A DNA stretch of 64,000 bases from Psychromicrobium xiongbiense. GTDB taxonomy: Bacteria > Actinomycetota > Actinomycetes > Actinomycetales > Micrococcaceae. Positions within the stretch are counted from its first letter, which is position 1. Each line of letters begins with the position of its first letter. Both the position numbers and the translations under genes were made by a program. The notes beneath the pieces were generated by a model. It had not been told where the DNA came from. It made no database searches and saw nothing but the letters and a program-made list of their open reading frames with translations. This document shows positions 1 to 9,009 of the stretch, piece after piece. The stretch is from assembly GCF_030271165.1 (NCBI RefSeq), contig NZ_JASSZH010000014.1, positions 124,001 to 188,000 on the forward strand. The letters run 5' to 3'.

Positions 1-1409
1 TAGCCGATGAAAGGCAGCATCGCCATGGGGTCGCGCCGCACCACCCCGACCTGACCTGCGGCCGCCGCTGTGGTCTCCGAGGAGAGCGTGGAGCCCATGA
101 AGATGCCGTGCGACCAGTCCCGCGCCTGGGTCACCAATGGGATGGTCGTCTTGCGGCGCCCTCCGAAGAAAATCGCGGAGATCGGCACTCCCTGCGGGTC
201 GAAGTATTCCGGAGCGAGCATATCGATCTGATCGATGGGCGTACAGAAGCGGGAGTTCGGATGCGCGGCCGGTGTGCCTGAATCCGGCGTCCAGGAACGC
301 CCCTGCCAGTCGGTCAGATGCTCCGGAACCTGCTCGGTCATGCCCTCCCACCAGACTCCACCCTCGTCGGTCAGCGCCACATTCGTGAAGATCGAGTTCC
401 CCCGCGAAATGGCACGCATCGCATTGGGATTGGTCCCCCATCCCGTCCCCGGAGCTACTCCGAAGAGCCCCGCTTCCGGGTTAATCGCGCGGAGCTGGCC
501 GGCGGCATCGAACGTCATCCAGGTGATGTCGTCCCCCAGCGTCTCCACCTTCCAGCCGGGAATGGTGGGTTCCAGCAGAGCCAGGTTGGTTTTACCGCAG
601 GCCGAAGGGAAAGCAGCTGCCACGTAGTGGGTTTTCTGCTCGGGTGAGGTCAGCTTGAGGATGAGCATATGCTCGGCCAACCAGCCCTCGTCGCGCGCCA
701 TGACCGAGGCGATGCGTAGGGCGTAGCACTTCTTGCCCAGCAAGGCGTTACCGCCGTAGCCGGAGCCGTAGGAGAAAATCTCTCGGGACTCTGGGAAGTG
801 AACAATCCATTTCTCGTCGTTGCAGGGCCAGGACACATCCACCTGCTCCGGCGCGAGGGGCGCCCCGAGGGAGTGCAGTGCCGGAACGAAGAAGGCCTCC
901 AGCTCCTCCATTCGGCGCAGGACGTCAGTCCCGATCCGGGCCATGATTCGCATGGACACCACGACGTAGGCGGAGTCAGTGATCTCGACGCCGAACTTGG
1001 GGCTGTCCGCCTCGAGATGACCCATCACGAAGGGGATGACGTAGAGCGTGCGTCCACGCATTGAGCCCGCGAACAGGTCGTGAAGCTTGTCCCGCATGTC
1101 CCCGGGCGGCATCCAGTTGTTGGTGAATCCGGCATCCTGTTCCTTCTCGGAACAGATGAAGGTCCGCTCCTCGACGCGCGCCACGTCCCGGGGGTCCGAA
1201 AAAGCGGCGAAGGAGTTCGGAAAGAGCTCCGGATTGAGTGCGGTGAGAGTGCCCGCCTGAACCAGTTCCCTCGTGAGGCGATCGTTCTCCTCGCGGGAAC
1301 CATCCACCCAATAGACCGATGCCGGCTCCGTCAGCTCCACGATCTCATCCACCCAGTCCGCGAGGCTGCGGTGGGTGGTAGGTGACTGTACTGCGGCAGA
1401 GAGGCCCAT
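1..1409 (-). CDS. pckG: Phosphoenolpyruvate carboxykinase (GTP), 3' end outside window
   Basis: GTP-dependent PEP carboxykinase catalyses oxaloacetate + GTP to PEP + GDP + CO2, the entry step of gluconeogenesis in the cytosol. About 469 codons are visible; the family is about 600 residues, so the C-terminus lies before base 1. The nucleotide-binding loop PSACGKTN sits near residue 262, followed by the kinase-2 region with GDDITWM, and [13 protein letters not shown] appears near the truncated end. These are signatures of the GTP family rather than the ATP family. The ATG at 1407-1409 opens the protein with MGLSAAVQ, and the coding frame does not run further upstream with family-like sequence. 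A CRP-type palindrome lies about 150 bp upstream, consistent with carbon-source control. The frame is intact throughout the visible part. Confidence 0.97.
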   Translation of the reverse strand, partial: MGLSAAVQSPTTHRSLADWVDEIVELTEPASVYWVDGSREENDRLTRELVQAGTLTALNPELFPNSFAAFSDPRDVARVEERTFICSEKEQDAGFTNNWMPPGDMRDKLHDLFAGSMRGRTLYVIPFVMGHLEADSPKFGVEITDSAYVVVSMRIMARIGTDVLRRMEELEAFFVPALHSLGAPLAPEQVDVSWPCNDEKWIVHFPESREIFSYGSGYGGNALLGKKCYALRIASVMARDEGWLAEHMLILKLTSPEQKTHYVAAAFPSACGKTNLALLEPTIPGWKVETLGDDITWMTFDAAGQLRAINPEAGLFGVAPGTGWGTNPNAMRAISRGNSIFTNVALTDEGGVWWEGMTEQVPEHLTDWQGRSWTPDSGTPAAHPNSRFCTPIDQIDMLAPEYFDPQGVPISAIFFGGRRKTTIPLVTQARDWSHGIFMGSTLSSETTAAAAGQVGVVRRDPMAMLPFIG

Positions 1410-1720
1410 GGTGTTCCCTTCAGTGAGGCAGGTGATGGGACTCAGCGTAGGAGCGGGAAGTTTTGACACGTTTTCAGCCAAAGCCGGTCATCTTGCGGCA
1501 TATCCAGGCGGAGCCCCCGGTATCCCGGAGAAGTAGGAGGGGAAAGCATTTTCATTCTGTGATCAAGGTCACATAGACCGGTCTAGGTGATGGCGGTCGC
1601 TTTTCCGTTGGACGAAGCGTCCGGATGCGGCTGACTCGCAGCGGATTTGATGCCAACACCCAATCCGCGCTACAGTTGACCTCGGCCATTTGGCCAGTAC
1701 GACTGAATTTCAGTACGACT
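1410..1720. other. Intergenic region between pckG and tRNA-Arg
   Basis: I see no gene here. The region holds the upstream control sequence of pckG (minus strand), including a CRP-type palindrome at 1558-1573, and the promoter area for the tRNA on the plus strand. The sequence immediately before the tRNA contains a short direct repeat of the motif CAGTACGACT (about 1695-1720). Confidence 0.6.
1558..1573. promoter_or_regulatory. CRP/GlxR-type binding site upstream of pckG
   Basis: The sequence TGTGATCAAGGTCACA is a perfect match to the TGTGA-N6-TCACA consensus of CRP-family regulators (GlxR or Crp in Actinobacteria). It lies about 150 bp upstream of the pckG start codon. GlxR/Crp control of gluconeogenic genes is established in corynebacteria. 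That this site is occupied here is inference. Confidence 0.6.
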
Positions 1721-1793
1721 GCGGGCGTAGCTCAACGGATAGAGCATCTGACTACGGATCAGAAGGTTGGGGGTTCGAATCCCTTCGCCCGCA
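1721..1793 (+). tRNA. tRNA-Arg (anticodon ACG)
   Basis: A 73-nt cloverleaf is readable. The acceptor GCGGGCG pairs with CGCCCGC, the D stem is GCTC/GAGC, the anticodon stem is TCTGA/TCAGA around the loop CTACGGA (anticodon ACG), and the T loop is TTCGAAT. CCA is not encoded. This is the tRNA whose A34 is converted to inosine by TadA, which is encoded at 29970-30485 in this window. Confidence 0.97.
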
Positions 1794-1797
1794 CATG

Positions 1798-1830
1798 AAC
1801 GGCCCTCTCACTCTGGTGAGGGGGCCGTTT
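1798..1830 (+). terminator. Rho-independent terminator after tRNA-Arg
   Basis: A 14-bp stem (AACGGCCCTCTCAC pairing with GTGAGGGGGCCGTT) with a 4-nt TCTG loop starts 5 nt after the tRNA and ends in TTT. Confidence 0.8.
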
Positions 1831-1879
1831 GCCATTTCCGTAATAGCGAGTCTCCTACGGACAGCCTTTCGCTCTGTGG

Positions 1880-2094
1880 TCACCGGATGTGCGCGGTACC
1901 GGGCTGTCGATCGCCTATAACTTCGCCGTCACCTGATGGGCGGCATCGCGCCGTTCGTGCTGACCGCGCTGATCGCTTCCACCGGATCGCTCCAAGCGCC
2001 CAGCATCTACTACATCGTGATCTGCGTGATCTCGGTGGTGGGCGTTTTCTTCGCCCGCAAGAAGTACGGTAGCGCTAAGCAGCTCAGCGCCAAC
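1880..2094 (+). pseudogene. MHS-family MFS transporter remnant (C-terminal end, frameshifted)
   Basis: Only the C-terminal part of a metabolite:H+ symporter remains. One frame (from about 1880) reads RGTGLSIAYNFAVT and then hits TGA at 1934-1936. The +1 frame continues from 1936 as MGGIAPFVLTALIAS and on to a last transmembrane helix and ARKKYGSAKQLSAN. Joining the two frames restores the usual MHS motif in which SIAYN is followed by FAVT-x-GG. One missing base therefore explains the break, and the upstream 80 percent of the gene is absent. The remnant sits directly downstream of tRNA-Arg, a common place for rearrangement. A full-length MHS transporter is present at 62323-63747 but is not obviously its parent. 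Confidence 0.75.
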
Positions 2095-2136
2095 GGTAGT
2101 GAAGGCCTCGCCCACCAGGGCCGGGCCTTCACTACC
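2095..2136. terminator. Bidirectional hairpin terminator
   Basis: A perfect 13-bp inverted repeat (GGTAGTGAAGGCC / GGCCTTCACTACC) with a 16-nt loop lies between the transporter remnant and the convergent WXG100 gene, ending 9 bp from the latter's stop codon. Confidence 0.65.
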
Positions 2137-2145
2137 GAGGGGCCC

Positions 2146-3888
2146 TCAGTGATTCTTGGTCAGGGTCCCGGGGAAGGCTTTGACCTGCGGACCACCCTGC
2201 CCGGTATATCCAGCAGCCTGCTGGTTCACCCGGGCCAGACTGTCCACCAGCCCCTGGTTGCTGGCACCGGCATTCTGCATCGCCAGGGCGAACTGACCTG
2301 TGGAGGCGTCACTGCTGCTCAGGCCCAGCACCGAGGTATCCCCCGTGCTCTGGATGATATTTTCGTGCGCAGCCTTCGCCATGTCCTGTGCGGCCTTCAT
2401 CTGATCGCCGGTCAGGCTGATCGTCACGCTGTCCCCGGCTTTGTAACCACTGCCGTCGAAACCGGAAAACGCCTTGTTATTGAGCATCTGGGCCTCGATG
2501 TCAGAGAGGTGCGGGATGGTGTATGAGTAGTTGGTCGATCCAGGGATGGGATTCTGATGGGCGTCGAAGGAGACCGTCGCCTTCATGTCCGGGGCGCCGG
2601 GGTTGTGCACCGTCCACTGTTGCTCCGTGGTGCCATCACCATGGGTGGTGGCCACGATGTTCGAGGTGTAGTCGTCCCCCTTGACGGAAAAGTCGAACCC
2701 CGGCACCTTGATCCCCATCTTCTGCCCACTGCTGTAGTCCATTTTGTTGATGGTCACACTGTCGCTGACACCGGCGCCATCGTGCTGGGGAAGGCCTGCG
2801 CCGCTCAGGTACTGATTCAGGGCAGCTTTGCCCTCCGGCGTGGACGGATCAAAGGTTGCTGAGCGGAAGGAAGTGCCAGTCAGGTCATGGTTCGCACCGA
2901 AATACGCCTTGACATCCTTGTATCCGACCGAGAGTTCGGCACTGTTGCTCACTGCTTCGGTGGGACCGGTCATGGCGGTGATCCTACCGTCCGCCCCTTT
3001 GCTCACCACCTGGCTGGTGCCCTCCGAGCCGACCACCTTGCCGTCCACGCCGATGGCCGCATACTTGGCTCCCACCGAGGCACTGGCCGTGTCCGCGGCA
3101 TTCACCTGGACTGATGTCCCCGGAGGCCAGCTGCCCGGGTCATTGGGGTTGATACTCAGGGGGTCTGTGCCCTTGGGGACGGTGATCGAGTACTCTACCT
3201 TCTGCCCATTCGCCAGCGTTCCACTGATCCCGAAGTGCTTGAGGTCGAAGCCTGCCTTGCCTTCCACCCCCAGCGTGGACGTGATCTTGTAGGTGGTGCT
3301 GGTATCCGTATGTTTGGTCTCCACGCTCTGCGTGTCCGTGACCGAGATGCCTGCCGAGCCTTTCCCTTCGGCCAGCCCCTTCAGCCCGGGGATTTTCGAC
3401 AAAGGCTGAGTGCCCTCCGCCGTCGCCTTATGGCTGACCGTCACCTTGTCACCGTTAGGCCCATGCTCCACCGACACATCGTCGCTGGAGCTTTTCTTCA
3501 GGTGGTCCATCAATTTGGGCATCGCGTGAAGCGGCGGGTTCTTCGCGGCAAATCCCGGCGGAACATGATCCACCCTCTTGGGCAGGGGGTGGAAGTGTCC
3601 GCCACCCGTCGATCCGCCATCGACCGCACTGGCCTTGTCCTGTTCGTCAGCGTTGCGGTACAGGCCCTTGGCGCAGTCGCGGAGCATCGCTGCGGCATCG
3701 TGCAAGCTCACTGACTGGCTCTGCTGGAAACGCTGGATGGCGTGGGCGGCATCCGGACCCCGCCACCGGACCCTGCTGAAGGTCGCGCTCAGATCCGTGC
3801 GGGCAGAGTCGAGTTTCCCTGCGCTCTGCTCCATGGCCTGCGCGATCATGCGCAGATTGTCCGGATTTGCACCCAACATTTCCGACAC
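2146..3888 (-). CDS. Long WXG100-type protein (putative type VII secretion substrate)
   Basis: This 580-residue protein begins with an about 85-residue helical hairpin of WXG100 type. The turn motif W42-R43-G44 separates two amphipathic helices. Classic EsxA-like proteins are only about 100 residues. Here the hairpin is followed by about 490 residues rich in Gly, Ser, Thr and Asp, which read as beta-structure and match no toxin motif I know. No signal peptide or transmembrane segment is visible. The start is GTG at 3886-3888, with AAGGAGAG 6-7 bp upstream. No ESX/type VII core gene lies nearby, so secretion would depend on machinery elsewhere. The gene is monocistronic: hairpins stand on both sides. 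Membership of the WXG100 superfamily is moderately sure; the function of the long tail is unknown. Confidence 0.75.
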   Translation of the reverse strand: MSEMLGANPDNLRMIAQAMEQSAGKLDSARTDLSATFSRVRWRGPDAAHAIQRFQQSQSVSLHDAAAMLRDCAKGLYRNADEQDKASAVDGGSTGGGHFHPLPKRVDHVPPGFAAKNPPLHAMPKLMDHLKKSSSDDVSVEHGPNGDKVTVSHKATAEGTQPLSKIPGLKGLAEGKGSAGISVTDTQSVETKHTDTSTTYKITSTLGVEGKAGFDLKHFGISGTLANGQKVEYSITVPKGTDPLSINPNDPGSWPPGTSVQVNAADTASASVGAKYAAIGVDGKVVGSEGTSQVVSKGADGRITAMTGPTEAVSNSAELSVGYKDVKAYFGANHDLTGTSFRSATFDPSTPEGKAALNQYLSGAGLPQHDGAGVSDSVTINKMDYSSGQKMGIKVPGFDFSVKGDDYTSNIVATTHGDGTTEQQWTVHNPGAPDMKATVSFDAHQNPIPGSTNYSYTIPHLSDIEAQMLNNKAFSGFDGSGYKAGDSVTISLTGDQMKAAQDMAKAAHENIIQSTGDTSVLGLSSSDASTGQFALAMQNAGASNQGLVDSLARVNQQAAGYTGQGGPQVKAFPGTLTKNH

Positions 3889-4281
3889 AGCTGCTCTCCT
3901 TCAGGGCCAAGGTGCCCCCGTCGATTACTCAATCAAACTGACGATACCCTGCTGGCCGGATGGTCGCGATGGGCAGCCCTCCCCATGGCGCAAGGTCTTC
4001 GGGGGCTCCGGACGCGGTTGAGTGTGCAGTGTTGCAGGGTATTTTTCGCGATAACCCTGCAACACTGCACACTCAATGTCCAACAATAACGGTCCAGCAA
4101 TAGCGTTTGATGACGCCCAACGCCCAGAGTGCTCAGCCAGACGCCGAGCGACCCGGCTGCCTCGAGGACCGGAGACGCCAAGGGCCACGGCGCCCTGTGC
4201 GAATGTGTTCATTCCGTTGTTCAGAAGGCGCTCTCCGCACAGAATGAAGGCTGTTATTCAGGTCACATCCAAGGAGCATCA
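3889..4281. other. Intergenic region with a large palindrome
   Basis: This is the upstream region of two divergent genes (WXG100 protein and LAxTG protein). It contains the 23-bp palindrome at 4018-4076. I see no gene I would defend here. Confidence 0.5.
4018..4076. repeat. Perfect 23-bp intergenic palindrome (GAGTGT family, P1)
   Basis: The left arm 4018-4040 (starts TTGAGTGTGCAG) and right arm 4054-4076 (ends CTGCACACTCAA) are perfect reverse complements around a 13-nt A/T-rich loop. It lies between divergent genes, so it is not an ordinary terminator. Its GAGTGT/ACACTC ends are shared with palindromes at 13824, 14669 and 14800, and loosely with one at 58611. Confidence 0.85.
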
Positions 4282-7200
4282 GTGGTCCAGCGCAGCACCA
4301 GAGCATCCTTCCCCGCCGGGCGCACCTGGCTGGCCGGTCTCACCGTGGCAGGCCTTCTGCTCTCCACTCTGGGCCTCGCCCCGGCCCAGGCAACAGACGC
4401 CCAGGCAGCAGGACCCGGAACGGAGTACCACCTCAGTTGCGCCCCCGGAGCACCCAGCGGTGACGGCAGCGTGGCCTCCCCCTTCACCACACTGGCCCAG
4501 GCAAATGCTGTGGCCCTCCAGCCCGGGGATCAGCTGCTGCTGGCCCGCGGCACCAGCTGCCAGGGAACGCTCCAGCCCAAGGGTTCCGGAACGGCATCGG
4601 CCGCAGTGACCATTGGCGCCTATGGCACCGGCGCCCTTCCCATCGTCGACGGAAACGGCGCCCAGGATGCGGTGCTGCTGTCCAATGTGGAGCACCTCGT
4701 GGTCCAGGATCTGGAGCTCGTCAATGCCACCCATCCGGGATCGGTCCGCAACGGGCTCCGGCTCACCCTGAACGACTTCGGCAAAGGCACCGGCTACCTG
4801 CTGCAGCGGCTGACCATCCACGATGTCCGCGGCGGGGACACCAAGGGCCTGGCCGGGTCCGCTGGCATTCAGATCGCCGTGACTGGCAGCGTCACCCCCA
4901 CCTGGTTCGACGACCTGACGATCAGGAACAACACCATCCACGACGTGGACCGTGAGGGCATCTACACCAAATCGACCTGGAACAAGCGTCCCGAGGTCGG
5001 CAGCCAGGACACCTCCGGGCTTGGCCCGTGGACCCCCAGCACGCGCGTGGTGATCAGTGGAAATCAGCTGAGCTCGATAGCCGGTGACGGAATCAAGGTC
5101 GACTCGATGAAAGGAGCCGTGATCGAGCACAACACGCTCACTGGCTTCCAGTTGCGCTCCGCAGTGGCGAACGCCGGGATCTGGCCGTTCAACGCCGATG
5201 ACACCGTGGTGCAGTACAACGAGGTCTCCGGCGGCGGCAACTCCAAGGACGGCATGTCCTTCGACGCGGACGGCGGCGCGCAGCGCACCATCTTCCAGTA
5301 CAACTACAGCCACCACAACGCCGGCGGTCTGCTGCTGCTCTGCCCCTATTCCGGAGCCTTCACCTACGGCACGGTAATGCGCTACAACATCAGCGTGGAC
5401 GATGGCGAGCGGCTGTTCCAGCTCTGCCCCGGGGACATCCAGCAGACGTCCATCTACAACAACACCGTCGTCAACTCCCAGGTGACTCCTCGCTTCTTCC
5501 TGCAGGATGACAACTCCACCCAGCGCCAGATCAGCTGGCGCAACAACGTGGTGGTGAACCGCGGTGCCACCATGACGGTGACCAACCACGGACCGGTCCT
5601 GAACTTTGACCACAACCTGCTGATCGGCGTAGGCCCCCTGCCGACGAATCCGGACGGCAGCACCAACCCCGGTGGGCTCGGCACTGATCCCGGGCTGGTG
5701 GACGCCAGCGCGGTCCCGACGGACATCAACAATGCCGACGGTCTCAAGCTCCGTGCCGACTCTCCGGCATTGGGCGCCGGTGCGCTCGTGGCCACTAACG
5801 GCGGGCGTGACTTCTACGGCAACCCGGTGAGTGCCACCGCCGCTCCCAATATGGGCGCGTACCAGGGCCCCGGCATCGTCGATGACGCCCATCCGGTGAG
5901 CCTGCAGCTGAACAACGCCACCCTGCTCACCGGCCACGCAACCACCGTGACCGCGCAGTTCACCTGGTCGGGCACTGGCACTCCGGTTGGCGTGACCAGT
6001 CAACTGTCTGCACCGGCAGGCTGGCAGGTCTCTGCTATGCACGCCATCGTCCCCAGCACCCTGACCACGGGACAGAGCGTCACTCTGAGCTGGCTGGTCA
6101 CGCCACCCAGCGATGCCGCGCCGGGGCCCGTCCAGTTGACCGCCAGCGCCCTGCGCGGTGGCGCGGTGATCGGCAGCGCCACCGTCTCCAGCACACTGCG
6201 AGTCCTCTACCCCACCCTGGCCTCGGCCTTCAACGACGTAGCGATCACGGCCGATGGCGCCACCCCGTATACCGGCGATCTGGCCTTGAGCAATAGCAGT
6301 CTTTCTGCGAACGCGCTGAAAGCGGCCAAGGGCATCGCGCCAGGGGCTTCGGTGACGGGCGCCCAGATCACCTATTCCTGGCCCGGCTTTGTGGCGGGCA
6401 AGCTCAATGCCGTCTGGTCCACGGGGCAGAGCATTGCGCTCAGCGGTGCCGGACAGTACCTGGCTTTCGCGGTGATCGGCGTCAACGGATCCCCCAGCGG
6501 CACGGCAATCATCAGCTACTCTGACGGAACCAGCAGTTCCTTCCCGCTGGCGGCCGGTGACTACTTCTACAACAAACCCGCCGCCGGGAACACCGTACTC
6601 ACCACCATGGGCTACCGGAACACGCCAGCGGGCAAAGACGTGCGCACCGTCACGCTGTTCGAGAGCACCGTGCCGATCGATCCGACGAAGACGGTCTCGA
6701 TGGTGACGCTCCCCGCGCTGGCTGCCAGGGTGGACGGCAAGACGCCCGGGCTTCTGGTCCTGGCGATGGGTCTGGGTGGCACTCCCTCGGCGCCGCCGGC
6801 ATCAACTCCGGATGGCCCGGTGATCCTGTCTGCCCAGACCGTTCACCCCGGGGATACGCTGACCTTCAGCGGCAGTGGTTTCTACGATGCGGAACAGGTC
6901 AGCGGGGTGGTGCACTCGCAGCCGGTCGCCCTCGGAAGTGGCGTGGCACAGGCGGGGCAGGTGTCGATGAGCTGGACCGTTCCCGCCAACTTTGAGCTGG
7001 GCGAGCATACGGTGCAACTGACCGGTGCCGATTCCGGGCGCCTGCTCAGTGCAACTTTCCAGGTGGTGGCGGCACCTGCGAGTCCCGAGGCACCTCCTGT
7101 GGCCTCCCCCGAGGCGCCCGCCACGGCTGGTTCCGCCACGACGGCCGATGCCGGACAGCTTGCCGTGACTGGTCGGGACCCCGGCGTGCCCCTGGCCCTT

Positions 7201-7305
7201 GCCAGCCTTGCCCTGCTGGGCGGCATCGTGCTTCTTGGACTCCTGGGCTGGCGGCCACGACGCCGCCCGCTGACCCGGCTGCACGACCCCAGGCGGGACT
7301 GCTGA
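4282..7305 (+). CDS. LAxTG-anchored surface protein with parallel beta-helix
   Basis: This secreted, cell-wall-anchored protein of 1007 residues has a signal peptide at residues 1-40 (Arg-rich start, hydrophobic core, cut near AQA). Residues about 50-550 are a right-handed beta-helix of the pectate-lyase type, with many N-N-T-I and Y-N-x-V turns (for example ITIRNNTIHD-like and YNEVSGG-like rungs). Beta-sandwich repeats follow, then a Pro/Ala-rich wall spacer. The C-terminus has the sorting motif LAVTG (about residue 960), a hydrophobic helix and an Arg-rich tail. LAxTG is the class E sortase signal of Actinobacteria; no sortase lies in this window. GTG at 4282 is chosen because AAGGAG stands 5-6 bp upstream and the signal peptide follows directly. 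The likely role is polysaccharide binding or cleavage at the surface; no catalytic residues could be assigned. Confidence 0.85.
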   Translation: MVQRSTRASFPAGRTWLAGLTVAGLLLSTLGLAPAQATDAQAAGPGTEYHLSCAPGAPSGDGSVASPFTTLAQANAVALQPGDQLLLARGTSCQGTLQPKGSGTASAAVTIGAYGTGALPIVDGNGAQDAVLLSNVEHLVVQDLELVNATHPGSVRNGLRLTLNDFGKGTGYLLQRLTIHDVRGGDTKGLAGSAGIQIAVTGSVTPTWFDDLTIRNNTIHDVDREGIYTKSTWNKRPEVGSQDTSGLGPWTPSTRVVISGNQLSSIAGDGIKVDSMKGAVIEHNTLTGFQLRSAVANAGIWPFNADDTVVQYNEVSGGGNSKDGMSFDADGGAQRTIFQYNYSHHNAGGLLLLCPYSGAFTYGTVMRYNISVDDGERLFQLCPGDIQQTSIYNNTVVNSQVTPRFFLQDDNSTQRQISWRNNVVVNRGATMTVTNHGPVLNFDHNLLIGVGPLPTNPDGSTNPGGLGTDPGLVDASAVPTDINNADGLKLRADSPALGAGALVATNGGRDFYGNPVSATAAPNMGAYQGPGIVDDAHPVSLQLNNATLLTGHATTVTAQFTWSGTGTPVGVTSQLSAPAGWQVSAMHAIVPSTLTTGQSVTLSWLVTPPSDAAPGPVQLTASALRGGAVIGSATVSSTLRVLYPTLASAFNDVAITADGATPYTGDLALSNSSLSANALKAAKGIAPGASVTGAQITYSWPGFVAGKLNAVWSTGQSIALSGAGQYLAFAVIGVNGSPSGTAIISYSDGTSSSFPLAAGDYFYNKPAAGNTVLTTMGYRNTPAGKDVRTVTLFESTVPIDPTKTVSMVTLPALAARVDGKTPGLLVLAMGLGGTPSAPPASTPDGPVILSAQTVHPGDTLTFSGSGFYDAEQVSGVVHSQPVALGSGVAQAGQVSMSWTVPANFELGEHTVQLTGADSGRLLSATFQVVAAPASPEAPPVASPEAPATAGSATTADAGQLAVTGRDPGVPLALASLALLGGIVLLGLLGWRPRRRPLTRLHDPRRDC

Positions 7306-7308
7306 GCC

Positions 7309-8880
7309 TCAGCCTCGCTGATACCTGGCGGCAAGTTCACGTTTGAGCACCTTGCCACTGGGACCGAGCGGCAGCTCCGTCACGATCTCCATCAGCCGCG
7401 GGTACTTATAGGCCGCCAGATGCTCCTTGGCATAGTCAACCAGTTCCTCCGCCGTCGTGGTGCTCCCGGCCGCGAGCACCACAGCCGCCACGATTTCCTG
7501 CCCGTGGGTGTCATCCGGAATGCCATAGACGGCCAGGGTGACGATGTCGGGATGCCGGGCGAGCACATCCTCCACCTCCCGCGGATAGACGTTGTAACCG
7601 TTGCGCAGGATCATGTCCTTCTTCCGGTCCAGGATGCGCAGGTAGCCATCCTCGTCCTTGATACCCAGATCTCCGGTACGGAACCAGCCGTCCACGATGG
7701 CCGCGCGGGTCGCCTCCGGCTGATTGAGGTAGCCCTTGGTGACGTTGTGGCCACGCACCACCAGCTCCCCGAGCTCTCCGGTGGGCAGCAGCTCGATCCG
7801 TTCTTCCACTTCGGGACGCGCGATTTCCACGTCCACGCCCCAGATCGGCGTGCCGATGGTGCCAGGTCGGGGCGGGACACCGACGTGGTTGAAGGTGGCC
7901 ACGGGTGAGGTTTCGGTGAGCCCGTACCCCTCGTAGATTTCGGCGCCGAAGACCTCTTTGAACTTCTCGATGACGGCCACCGGAATCGAGGCGCCCCCGG
8001 AGATGGCGTAGCGCAACGCGGGACGCTCCGGGTTGCTCTTGGCTGCCTCGAGCAGCGCGATGTACATGGTGGGCACCCCGAAGAACACATCCACCCGATG
8101 TTTGACCAGCATCTCCAGGCCCACCGCGCCAGTGAACCGGGGTACGAGCACGATTCTGGCGCCGATTCGCAGGCCGGTATTGAGCACACAGGTCTGACCG
8201 AAGGTGTGGAACAACGGCAGGGTGCCCAGTATGGTGTCCCCGGTGCCAAGGGTGAAAGTGCTCACCAGCATGGTGTTCGCCTGCTCGACGAGCGAGAAGT
8301 GGCTCGACTCGGCGCCCTTCGGCCGGCCCGTGGTCCCCGAGGTGTACAGAATGGTGGCGGTCTCCCAGGGCAGCATGGCCTCATAGGTGCGCACTGGCTC
8401 CGCGGCGGCGGCCAGGTCCTCCAACCGGGTCTGGGTGGCGGCATCGGCCGGTTCCAGCACGCTGAGCACCGGCACTTCGGCCAGTGCCGCTCCCGGAGCG
8501 CCCTGACCCAGCAGGGGTGCTGCCGCGATCAGCAGCGAGGCTGCACTGTCCCGGAGGACAAACTCGATCTCCTCCGCGCGCAGCAGAGCATGAATCGGTA
8601 CCACCACCGCCCCGAGGGCCAGAATCGCATAGTACGTCCGCGGAAAATCGGCGACATTGGGCATCAGGATCGCCACCCGGTCACCGTGCCCCACGCCCCT
8701 TGCCTTCAGGGCGCCCGCATAGGCCTTGGTCTGTTCCCAGAGCTCGGCATAGCTGGTCACCTCCTCGCCCACGACGAGCGCGGGCAGGTCCCGGTACCGG
8801 TGTGCCGATTCCGCCAGAATGGCGGCGACGGACAGTGAGGCGTGACCGCGTGGATCGGTACTGGTGGGCGTGTGCAACAT
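7309..8880 (-). CDS. Long-chain-fatty-acid--CoA ligase (AMP-binding)
   Basis: This acyl-CoA synthetase of the adenylate-forming superfamily makes acyl-AMP and then acyl-CoA from a free fatty acid, ATP and CoA in the cytosol. The signature motifs appear in order: the phosphate loop YTSGTTGRPKG, the adenine motif YGLTETSP, the hinge GWFRTGDLG, RKKDMILRNGYNVYPREVE, and the catalytic lysine in GPSGKVLK near the C-terminus. The length (523 residues) is typical. The ATG at 8880 (MLHTPTST) has GGAAG a few bases upstream. The frame stays open 42 codons further upstream, but that extension has no family character. The gene converges on the surface-protein gene, with stop codons only 3 bp apart. Exact chain-length preference cannot be read. 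Confidence 0.93.
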   Translation of the reverse strand: MLHTPTSTDPRGHASLSVAAILAESAHRYRDLPALVVGEEVTSYAELWEQTKAYAGALKARGVGHGDRVAILMPNVADFPRTYYAILALGAVVVPIHALLRAEEIEFVLRDSAASLLIAAAPLLGQGAPGAALAEVPVLSVLEPADAATQTRLEDLAAAAEPVRTYEAMLPWETATILYTSGTTGRPKGAESSHFSLVEQANTMLVSTFTLGTGDTILGTLPLFHTFGQTCVLNTGLRIGARIVLVPRFTGAVGLEMLVKHRVDVFFGVPTMYIALLEAAKSNPERPALRYAISGGASIPVAVIEKFKEVFGAEIYEGYGLTETSPVATFNHVGVPPRPGTIGTPIWGVDVEIARPEVEERIELLPTGELGELVVRGHNVTKGYLNQPEATRAAIVDGWFRTGDLGIKDEDGYLRILDRKKDMILRNGYNVYPREVEDVLARHPDIVTLAVYGIPDDTHGQEIVAAVVLAAGSTTTAEELVDYAKEHLAAYKYPRLMEIVTELPLGPSGKVLKRELAARYQRG

Positions 8881-9009
8881 TGGACTTCCGCTTCCTGACC
8901 GGGTGCTGACGGTACCGGCGAACCACCGGACCACTGTGATCTCAGTCTCAGTGCCGCTCTCCCGGCTGTCAATCGATCTCGCAACCGGGAGCACGCCGCG
9001 AACCAACCC

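Noticed and set aside
4279-6042. Long minus-strand open frame (587 codons) opposite the beta-helix gene
   Set aside because: It mirrors a GC-rich coding gene, has His/Gly/Val-rich antisense composition, no start signal and no family resemblance.
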